From Bacillus xiapuensis (lineage in GTDB: Bacteria > Bacillota > Bacilli > Bacillales > Domibacillaceae), in the NCBI RefSeq assembly GCF_002797355.1, contig NZ_KZ454940.1, forward strand, positions 558,001 to 622,000: 64,000 nucleotides of DNA, in the 5' to 3' direction. The notes under the pieces were generated by a model, which had not been told where the DNA came from, did no database searches, and saw only the letters and a list, made by a program, of their open reading frames with translations. Positions 58,034 to 64,000 of this stretch are shown piece by piece (position 1 is the first letter of the stretch; each line of letters begins with the position of its first letter). Both the position numbers and the translations under genes were made by a program.

Positions 58034-58483
58034 GTGAAACATAAAGTCGAAACATTGCCACAGCATCGTATTGCCTATATGCGGCGGGTTGGTCAATATG
58101 GTCCCGCCAATATCGAAGTAATGGAGAAGCTAAAAAAATGGGCTAAGGAGAAAGGCCTTCTTGAATCTGGCACTCTATTTGCCATTCCGCAAGACAACCC
58201 AAAAACCACGATCCCTGATAACTGCAGATTTGATGCTTGCATTGTTATTCCTAATGATTATCAAGTCAATGATTCCGTTTTGGAAGGGGAGCTTTCTGGC
58301 GGAAAATATCTTATTTATGAAGTGAAACATACCGCAGAGGACATTCAAAAAGCATACTCAGATATTTTTCAAGCCCTGCAGAACCAAGAATATGAAATGG
58401 ATAATAAACCCATTATGGAAAAATACACAGGAGATATAATTAGCAGCCCTTACTGTGAAGTATGTGTCCCTGTTACAGCGTAA
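58034..58483 (+). CDS. GyrI-like/AraC effector-binding domain protein
   Basis: 149 residues. The start is GTG at 58034, eight bases after AAGGAAG; the upstream ATG frame at 57980 is rejected. Family sequence: LPQHRIAYMRRVGQYGPANIEVMEKLKKWA, GTLFAIPQDNP, FDACIVIPNDY, and GGKYLIYEVKHTAEDI, typical of GyrI-like small-molecule binding domains (SOUL/BmrR effector fold). Free-standing domains of this kind bind or hydrolyse small cationic or drug-like molecules. It lies outside the RiPP-like cluster, and its role is unknown. Confidence 0.85.
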   Translation: MKHKVETLPQHRIAYMRRVGQYGPANIEVMEKLKKWAKEKGLLESGTLFAIPQDNPKTTIPDNCRFDACIVIPNDYQVNDSVLEGELSGGKYLIYEVKHTAEDIQKAYSDIFQALQNQEYEMDNKPIMEKYTGDIISSPYCEVCVPVTA

Positions 58484-58888
58484 AGCCGATGTGCAGGGAA
58501 ATTCGCTGGCCGGCTGCTTCATTATTCTTCGATCTTTATGGCATAGCGCCCGCTGAAAACTTCCAATAAGATGACTTAAAAGCGCTCTAAAGAACCTTCA
58601 TATTGAATGTTTTTATCACACAAAACGAATGGATTCTATAAATGACTATTGTCAGCAGCGGATAAAGAAACGGCCTGCTATCAAGGCCTATCAGCAGAAC
58701 TTGAGGGAAGTCCCTTGACCTTGCCGTATGTGAATAGAGGAAAACTCTGTTCACTTATGACAAGGCGAACAAGCAAAGCGCCTTAGCTTGATCATATAAA
58801 GATCTACCAATCCTAATTTATAGTGTCTCATTACCAGTCGAAAAGCCCCCGCTTCAAGAGCCGTAAAATTCGCTAAGCGGCGGGGAGT
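58484..58888. other. Intergenic region, no supported gene
   Basis: A plus-strand stretch around 58640-58720 reads INDYCQQRIKKRPAIKAYQQ before a stop, without a start site; possibly a coding remnant. No complete gene or peptide found. Confidence 0.35.
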
Positions 58889-59742
58889 TCACACCTTCTC
58901 TTTTGCAATGCTGGGCAAATGCTCTTTCTTATCTTCTAAAGCAAATAACAATTCTGCTTTTTTAAGATAAACGCATGCTTCTTCATTATGCTGGTCAATC
59001 ATCAATAGCTGCCCAATCAATTGACAAAGCTCTCCCCTATAATAGATTAATTGATTGGCTTCTAAATAATAAAGAACCGTGTAACATAATTCCAGCGCTT
59101 CATCGTAGTTCTTCAAATAATACAAGGTAAGGGCAAAATAATAGATGGTTCTTGGATACAGCGTGAAGTCTTCTGTTTGAAAAGGTTTGGCTGATACCAT
59201 CTGATAAGCCTTATTCAAAAAGCGGCGTGCATCCTTAAATTGATTGAGCTCGAGGTGAATCTGGCCTAGAGTATTTAAAATATCAATATCAATATCGTTT
59301 ATACAAGAATTCTCTTCCACTAGCTTTTCAAGCAATTTCTTCGCTTCTATAAGCTTTCCCTCTCGTTTATGCATTATAATTGCCGTGTACCAGGAAGAGT
59401 ATTTTAATAGCATTTTTCTGGACGGGCAGGATGAACCCCGTTTCCTGATAATATGGTTCAGTTCTTCTATGGCTAATTCCAACGCCATAAAGTCATGATA
59501 ATAGATTAACTCCCTGCATAATGATTTTATGGCATCCAGCTCCTCATCTTTTTCAAGCAGAAGATATTCTATTTGAATATCCAGCCTTTCGACAAGTGCA
59601 TATACAATATCCAGCCGCGGGACATGCATGTTTTTTCTATACGAAAAATTGTGGATTCATCACACAGGTTTTCGCTCAGTTGCTTTCTGGTCAAACCCTT
59701 TTTCTTCCTATAATATTTTATCCGGTCGCCTAAGCCCTTCAT
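58889..59742 (-). pseudogene. RRNPP/PlcR-like HTH-TPR regulator with frameshift
   Basis: An ATG at 59742 behind GGGAG opens a frame encoding an XRE-type HTH (LGDRIKYYRKKKGLTRKQLS, then DESTIFRIEK). After an A6 run (T6 at 59631-59636) the natural continuation is in another frame: MHVPRLDIVYALVERLDIQIEYLLLEK then ~200 residues of TPR helices (NTLGQIHLELNQFKDARRFLNKAYQ, YFALTLYYLKNYDEALELCY). With seven A the protein would read IEKNMHVPRLDI without a break, as in PlcR/Rgg-type peptide-responsive regulators. The TPR part may also be translated from the ATG at 59629. It is divergent from the RiPP-like operon and is its likely regulator. Confidence 0.7.
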
Positions 59743-59783
59743 TGCTCTCCCTCTCTCTTCATGATTTATTGCAAATTTCCCTA

Positions 59784-59812
59784 TTTAAATTAACAATTAT
59801 TCTCACTATAAT
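59784..59812 (+). promoter_or_regulatory. Promoter of the RiPP-like operon
   Basis: TTTAAA (59784-59789), 17-base spacer, TATAAT (59807-59812). Downstream, before the first gene, lie an ATGGTTT/AAACCAT inverted repeat (59883-59889 and 59923-59929) and TATG-N11-CATA (59912-59930), possible regulator sites. Confidence 0.5.
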
Positions 59813-60006
59813 GTCTTTGAAATAAGTCCCGGAAGGCAGCAATTAAAGAGTTCACGCTTCTTTGTAAAAAGCTTCATTCTGCATGGTTTGTTCATTTCCC
59901 GCCAATCTCCGTATGCCATAATAAACCATAATAACTAATTTTTATTATACAAAATATAAGGATACAGGAGAAGGTTTTGGAAAAACGCCTTAAAAAGGAG
60001 GAAGAA

Positions 60007-60516
60007 ATGTCCGCATTAGAAGAACTTGAAATCATAGAAACAGAAGCTCTCGTTTTTAAAGAGATCGTAGCCTTTCAAAAGGAGATCTCCAATCCAATGG
60101 TCATGAAAAAAGAAATGGATCAGCTGATCGGGCGCCTAAGCAAAAATGGACATAAGCATTGCCATAAAGTGATCACCAAGGTCATCGGCCGCAATGAAAA
60201 AAAGAAAACCATTACTTTACAAATCATGGTTCCAATTTCCGATTCACATTACATACAAAGATTCCTGGACAAGTACGATGATTATTTCTTTATGGATCAT
60301 TATAAGTTAGGGAAAAGTATTAAGATTTCTATTCCAAATGATATGAATGAATTTAAGAGAGCTGTTGATCAATTCGTAAAGTACGCTCATGCTTCTCATG
60401 TTAACGAAATGGACTTAGGCAGCAATCCAATCATTGAAATTGCTAAGGTGGATATGAACGGAACAATTGTCGGCTTTGATCTGCATATGGAAAAAATCAC
60501 AGAGGAGGAAAGTTAG
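60007..60516 (+). CDS. Unrecognised first protein of RiPP-like operon
   Basis: 169 residues. The ATG at 60007 follows AAAAGGAGG by six bases; an upstream TTG (59977) is in frame. No family recognised. Hydrophilic, no TM or signal peptide. N-terminal ~35 residues are Glu-rich helix (SALEELEIIETEALVFKE), then an alpha/beta region (HKVITKVIGRNEKKKTITLQ, SIKISIPNDMNEFK, IIEIAKVDMNGTIVGFDL). It has two Cys or fewer and few clustered Cys/Ser/Thr, so it does not look like an azole precursor, although an acidic leader-like N-terminus is notable. Stop codon four bases before the next gene. Confidence 0.7.
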   Translation: MSALEELEIIETEALVFKEIVAFQKEISNPMVMKKEMDQLIGRLSKNGHKHCHKVITKVIGRNEKKKTITLQIMVPISDSHYIQRFLDKYDDYFFMDHYKLGKSIKISIPNDMNEFKRAVDQFVKYAHASHVNEMDLGSNPIIEIAKVDMNGTIVGFDLHMEKITEEES

Positions 60517-60519
60517 CCT

Positions 60520-61431
60520 ATGTTAACTCTTAATAAAGGCATGCTATTTATCAGATGCTCCCGCTATGAATATCTCGTGAAAAAAGGAAGCATGTCCAAC
60601 TACTCCTTTCATTTGAAAGATGAAGATAAGACCGGCATTTTAGAGGCTTTATTTGAAAAGACTGATTTTCCCGTTCCACAAGAAAGACTAGCGGAAGAGC
60701 TTTCCAATAAGATCAGTGAACCGAACGAAAAATACGTTTCAGATTTATTAGAACAATTGCTTGAAATTGAAGTCATGCTGGAATGCCCAAATGCTCAGCA
60801 AATAGAGAAGCCCGTTTGCATTATGACAGATCTTGAACAGGTATCCGTCATTCAAGACATTTTCGAAAAAGGGGGATACTCCGCCCAGCTCCTAGTACTT
60901 GACGATGCCAATCATAATGAGCAATTTATAAGCCTGAACCATAACGAAGCTGCTAGCGAAAAGCTGGAGCCCTTTGAATATGTGATTCTTTTTAAAAACC
61001 ACTTTTCCCCTGGAACTTTTTATCAAGCAAATAAGCTATGTTTAGAGCAAAATAAAAAATTAATCATTGCTTACCTCGATGGCAGTGAAGGTATTATCAT
61101 TCCGCTCCTGAACTTTGCACAGGTAGGCTGTTACAATGACTTTGAAATTTTACGCGAATCCTCTTTTTATAATCTCTTAGACTATCAAGTAATGAAGGAA
61201 CGCTTGCTTCAACAAGATAAGGTTCAGCCTACATCGCACCCTCTTCATTTTCATATGCTTGTCAATCAAACAGCACTATTATTAAACCAGTATATGCAAT
61301 TCTCGTCATTGAATTATTATGCTTACTCCATGGATTTTGAACGCATGGTCAACACCAAAACAAGATTATTGAAATTTCCAAAATGTCCAAGCTGTCAAAG
61401 TGACAAAAACCTTGTTCATGCATTTATTTAA
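60520..61431 (+). CDS. SagC-like RRE/E1-fold RiPP maturation protein
   Basis: 303 residues. Residues 1-90 look like a winged-helix RiPP precursor recognition element (ILEALFEKTDFPVPQERLAE, then VSDLLEQLLEIEVML). Residues 95-230 resemble a degenerate E1/ThiF-like domain of the SagC/ocin-ThiF family (FEYVILFKNHFSPGTFYQAN, KKLIIAYLDGSEGIIIPLL). It ends LKFPKCPSCQSDK, the CPxC tail common to TOMM cyclodehydratase partner proteins. In such pathways this protein delivers the precursor peptide to a YcaO enzyme. GAGGAAAG precedes the ATG. Assigned by pattern, without database support. Confidence 0.6.
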   Translation: MLTLNKGMLFIRCSRYEYLVKKGSMSNYSFHLKDEDKTGILEALFEKTDFPVPQERLAEELSNKISEPNEKYVSDLLEQLLEIEVMLECPNAQQIEKPVCIMTDLEQVSVIQDIFEKGGYSAQLLVLDDANHNEQFISLNHNEAASEKLEPFEYVILFKNHFSPGTFYQANKLCLEQNKKLIIAYLDGSEGIIIPLLNFAQVGCYNDFEILRESSFYNLLDYQVMKERLLQQDKVQPTSHPLHFHMLVNQTALLLNQYMQFSSLNYYAYSMDFERMVNTKTRLLKFPKCPSCQSDKNLVHAFI

Positions 61432-61448
61432 GAAAGGAGAATGGACAA

Positions 61449-62261
61449 TTGGATAAGCAGATGCTAGGCATAATGTTTGAGGAAAAAGAGGAGAATTTCA
61501 GCGGTGAAGAAGTAGCCGTTTTCAAACGATATATCGAAGAAAACGTAGCCTATTCTGAAAATATTTTTGAATTTTTAGAAGAGAATCTATCCTATTATTC
61601 AGCACGTTATACCAGTGAACACTATTTCTCGCCAGCAGAGTACTTTCATGTGAATTCCCAGCCCGTTCATTCGGATGAATTCCTGAAGAATATCGACCTT
61701 TACGGCAAAGCCATTGAATGGCATAGCTCGACGGTGCACCCCCAGGACTCTGAATATGTCACAAGAAAAGAGAAATATGTGGATCTGGAGGATTTCCCCC
61801 TTACCGTCAGGCAGCTCATTGGCCATTTAAATGGCTATCACAAGCAAGGGTGTTTTTTAATTGATTTACTTGTACTGATCAGTGAAGAAATATATCAGTA
61901 CCTTCCGCAAAAAGATTTTTTATTTAAATGGAAAAACGCTTCTCACATTGCGGAAAAGTTAAGACAGCATCATTATTTCTCTTTTTCCCCTCCTCCGAAA
62001 GAAATCCTGGAGGATGAAGAGGCCATTCTTCTTCTCCCTATTTTTGTCCCCATTCGAAAAATGCTTTTTTTAGGGGCGTGCGGTTATAAAAGCGGATTAA
62101 TACAATATGAGAAAATCGCCGAAAGAATCAGCTGTCACTTCAAAGCAACCGGTCGACCTTTTGAACAGATTGAATATTTCGATACTCATAAAATGAATGA
62201 CATTCTGCATTTGGACGGAGTGGAGAGAAGTATAATGGAATTTTTCATTGTTCGCTCTTAA
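61449..62261 (+). CDS. Divergent nitroreductase-fold (SagB-like) protein
   Basis: 270 residues, TTG start nine bases after AAAGGAG. The N-terminal half (YYSARYTSEHYFSPAEYFHVN; VTRKEKYVDLEDFPLTVRQLIG) and especially the C-terminus (KMLFLGACGYKSGLIQYEKI, then FEQIEYFDTHKMNDILHLDG) follow the outline of SagB-type nitroreductases, where GYxSG, a helix, and the FDxxxxxxLLxLDGxE tail occur. The usual R-x2-S-x-R FMN-binding start is not visible. It may be a second, possibly non-catalytic, subunit for the SagB-type dehydrogenase encoded next. Weak assignment. Confidence 0.5.
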   Translation: MDKQMLGIMFEEKEENFSGEEVAVFKRYIEENVAYSENIFEFLEENLSYYSARYTSEHYFSPAEYFHVNSQPVHSDEFLKNIDLYGKAIEWHSSTVHPQDSEYVTRKEKYVDLEDFPLTVRQLIGHLNGYHKQGCFLIDLLVLISEEIYQYLPQKDFLFKWKNASHIAEKLRQHHYFSFSPPPKEILEDEEAILLLPIFVPIRKMLFLGACGYKSGLIQYEKIAERISCHFKATGRPFEQIEYFDTHKMNDILHLDGVERSIMEFFIVRS

Positions 62262-62278
62262 CTAAGTAAAGCTTCAAA

Positions 62279-62308
62279 CAGCGGGAAATTTTCTCTCATT
62301 CCCCGCTG
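62279..62308 (+). repeat. Hairpin CAGCGGG/CCCGCTG
   Basis: 7-bp arms 62279-62285 and 62302-62308, preceded by AAA as in the hairpin at 42629. No T tract. Confidence 0.5.
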
Positions 62309-62333
62309 CTGGTTCGTTAAACAAATCGGGCAG

Positions 62334-62408
62334 TAAGATGCCGTGATCTTCCTCTTGGACTTTTTGGTTCCCTCTCCATTCTGGAAGAAGGAGTTTTGCG
62401 GCATCTTA
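62334..62408 (+). repeat. 75-bp element with perfect 10-bp inverted ends
   Basis: TAAGATGCCG (62334-62343) and CGGCATCTTA (62399-62408) enclose 55 bases (GTGATCTTCC... CATTCTGGAAGAAGGAG). Related sequence, with the ends partly eroded, lies at 41106-41215, 48320-48445, 44440-44510 and about 4050-4113. It sits in the leader of the SagB-type gene. Confidence 0.6.
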
Positions 62409-62452
62409 CATGCAAGATAAAGGGGCTGCTGACCACAATGGAAGGAACAAGA

Positions 62453-63277
62453 ATGAAAGAAATTCCAAATAAACTGCAACAAATAAAAGAACAGCTTTTA
62501 GATGTGACCGATATAGACCAAATCAAAATCACCCATGAGCTGATTGATGATACGCCTTACAAAACGAAAAATTACTTGAAATATATGCATGATGAATATT
62601 ACATTCAGCATCATAAGGCCCATCTCATACAGCAATCATTAAAGAAAATCCCCCTTAAGGCAAATAGGGAAAGATTTCAGAATCAAATGCTGCCGGATCT
62701 AATTTCCAACAGACATTCTTTGAGAGATTATGAAAACAAACAGGTAGATTTTGAGACTTTCAGCAACATCATTCATTACAGCTTTGGTGTAAAGAATTAT
62801 GGACTGGGGGCATATAATCAAAAGAAATATCCTTTCAAGTACACGAACTCTCAAGGCGGTCTGAATTATTTAGATTTATACATTGTCGCTCTTAATGTTG
62901 AAGGATTAGAGCAAGGCTTATATTACTATGACTTTATCCATAACGAGCTTTGTTTAATGGACGCAGGCAACATGAGACCTCTGATTAATGATATTCATTT
63001 TCAAAATGAGTTCACTGTGTACAGCAATTTTATCTGTTTTATCGTTGCGGATATGGAAAGAGTTGTGCCGAAGTACTATAAAAGAGCGTATCGTTTTTCC
63101 CATGTTGATACCGGAATTCTTACTGCTTATTTACAGCTTATTGCAGAATTCCATGATCTGGGATCTTGCTCCGTGGCCGGATATTTGGAGCATAAACTTG
63201 AGGATTTGCTCGGTCTTTCCAGCAATGATTATCCTATTGTATCGATTTGTTTTGGTTATAAACCAGAGGAGGTTTAG
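62453..63277 (+). CDS. SagB-type FMN dehydrogenase
   Basis: 274 residues. FMN-binding R-H-S-L-R-D-Y near residue 84, NSQGGLNYLDLYIVAL (the P-S-A-G-G-x-y-x-l-E-x-Y region of SagB), GLEQGLYYYDFIHNELCLM, KRAYRFSHVDTGILTAYLQL and LGSCSVAGYLEHKLEDLLGL. In TOMM pathways the enzyme oxidises azolines to azoles. The start at 62453 has GGAAGGA seven bases upstream; in-frame ATGs at 62438 and 62396 (the latter inside the repeat element) are less likely. It leads directly into the CPBP gene, whose ribosome site overlaps its end. Confidence 0.85.
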   Translation: MKEIPNKLQQIKEQLLDVTDIDQIKITHELIDDTPYKTKNYLKYMHDEYYIQHHKAHLIQQSLKKIPLKANRERFQNQMLPDLISNRHSLRDYENKQVDFETFSNIIHYSFGVKNYGLGAYNQKKYPFKYTNSQGGLNYLDLYIVALNVEGLEQGLYYYDFIHNELCLMDAGNMRPLINDIHFQNEFTVYSNFICFIVADMERVVPKYYKRAYRFSHVDTGILTAYLQLIAEFHDLGSCSVAGYLEHKLEDLLGLSSNDYPIVSICFGYKPEEV

Positions 63278-63280
63278 GAA

Positions 63281-63868
63281 ATCGTTATCCTGCAGGTATT
63301 ACTCCTTGTTCTTCTCATGTTCGCTCTTAGAAAGGACAGACGAGCTCCCTATCTGTATGCCGGTGCGTTATGGATTTGCAGCCTGACTAACTTTTTCATA
63401 TTTGGCTCAATAGATCTTAACCTATCGTTCTCCTTTATAACATTAATCACGATCATAACGCTTGCTGTTCTGTTTTTTATGCTTGATTTTTTCACCTTAA
63501 ATATGATTACTCAAAAAGCCTTGCTCTTAGACTTGTCCTACTATTTTAAAGGGAAAGTCCGGTTATCAGCCTTTTTTCTATCTCTTATCATAGGAATACA
63601 GGAGGAGTTTATTTTCCGATACTATCTGTTTCAGCATGAATATCCCATCCTCTTGCTGCTTATTGCGGGAAGCATCTGTTTCGGCCTGATACATATTTCT
63701 TTCTCCGGCTATGATGTTTTTTCTAAAGCGGTATTAGGCGCCATTTGCTGAGGGATATTCCTCATTACCAACAGTCTTTTCCTATCGATTCTCTTCCATG
63801 GAATTTATAATTACTTAGCCTTAAAAGATAAATCATTGAAATCGGAGGTTGTTACCGTTGCAAATTAA
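63281..63868 (+). pseudogene. CPBP (SagE-like) membrane protease with in-frame TGA
   Basis: One frame runs from ATC 63281 to TAA 63866-63868 with a single internal TGA at 63749-63751. The product across it has about six TM segments with the CPBP motifs IQEEFIFRYYLF (EExxxR), FGLIHISF (Fxx-H region) and, after the TGA, LFHGIYNYLALK (HxxxN-like). A Trp codon (TGG) at the TGA would suit GAIC-W-GIFLITN. GAGGAGG lies eight bases before ATC 63281; the first ATG is 63317, far from any site, so a rare ATC start is possible. CPBP proteins in TOMM clusters cut the leader peptide or give immunity. Without readthrough it lacks the last motif. Confidence 0.7.
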
Positions 63869-64000
63869 CGTAAACTCCTTAATTAAAAAATACGGAGATA
63901 AAACGGTATTAGATGGAATCACTTTGTCCTTGCAGGATCCCGGGGTCTATTTAATTGCCGGACCGAACGGAAGCGGAAAATCAACGCTTCTAGAAATACT
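63858..64000 (+). CDS. ABC transporter ATP-binding protein, partial
   Basis: Starts TTG 63858, nine bases after GGAGG, overlapping the CPBP gene by 11 bases, and runs off the window edge. It has LIKKYGDKTVLDGITLSLQD and Walker A AGPNGSGKSTLLE. Likely an exporter for the peptide made by this cluster, like SagG or PznG. The rest, the permease and a possible YcaO gene, would lie beyond 64000. Confidence 0.9.
   Translation, partial: MQINVNSLIKKYGDKTVLDGITLSLQDPGVYLIAGPNGSGKSTLLEI

Noticed and set aside
60007-60516. First operon protein as azole precursor peptide
   Set aside because: Too long, with very few Cys and no Cys/Ser/Thr-rich core at the C-terminus.

Overview
The window is chromosomal DNA of a low-to-mid GC Firmicute of the Bacillus type. 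The evidence is strong GGAGG-type ribosome binding sites with many TTG and GTG starts, and several gene sets with the same order and close protein similarity to Bacillus subtilis: bceRS-bceAB, ldh-lctP, cydABCD, pucR/pucF/pucG/pucH, TatA/TatC of the Bacillus type, and a SigD-like promoter in front of a chemotaxis receptor. No rRNA, tRNA, CRISPR array or intact transposase gene was seen.

Layout. 1-6 kb: a lone purC, a two-component system with a large extracellular sensor, and a single-gene SIR2-domain protein. 6-10 kb: a thiosulfate uptake pair (YeeE/TsuA plus TusA-like TsuB), then an AT-rich patch with two decayed genes and a YesK-like membrane protein. 9.5-17 kb: pepT, a large catalase, a DUF2238-like membrane protein, a Tat-exported metallophosphatase and a methyl-accepting chemotaxis protein. 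17-20 kb: an XRE regulator, a frameshifted small membrane protein and a BcrA-type ABC transporter. 20-26 kb: a diguanylate cyclase and a bceRSAB bacitracin-type resistance module. 26.5-30 kb: a Tat-dependent gluconate-dehydrogenase-like operon that carries its own TatA and TatC. 30-41 kb, mostly minus strand: cydABCD, ldh-lctP with a Rex operator, and selO. 41-44 kb: a MerR regulator with a 19-bp-spacer promoter, and a TetR/SDR pair with matching operators. 44.6-57.4 kb: a two-armed purine (urate/allantoin) catabolism region around pucR.

In the purine region the left arm (minus strand) holds allantoate amidohydrolase, ureidoglycine aminotransferase, a frameshifted amidase, an FAA-hydrolase-family enzyme and allantoinase. 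The right arm (plus strand) holds a urate-type permease, OHCU decarboxylase, HIU hydrolase and an FAD/NAD(P)-type flavoprotein. No uricase is present, although the two enzymes that act directly after uricase are. The flavoprotein is therefore a candidate urate-oxidising enzyme.

The right edge (58.9-64 kb) is the most unusual part. A divergent HTH-TPR (RRNPP/PlcR-like) regulator with a frameshift faces an operon encoding an unrecognised protein, a SagC-like RRE/E1-fold protein ending in CxxC, a divergent nitroreductase-fold protein, a SagB-type dehydrogenase, a CPBP (SagE-like) membrane protease interrupted by one in-frame TGA, and the start of an ABC transporter ATPase. This looks like a ribosomally made, azole-type peptide (TOMM/LAP) pathway. 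No YcaO gene or obvious precursor peptide lies inside the window.

Several genes carry a single lesion (one missing base in or beside a homopolymer, or one nonsense codon), and at least two families of short dispersed intergenic repeats recur across the window.
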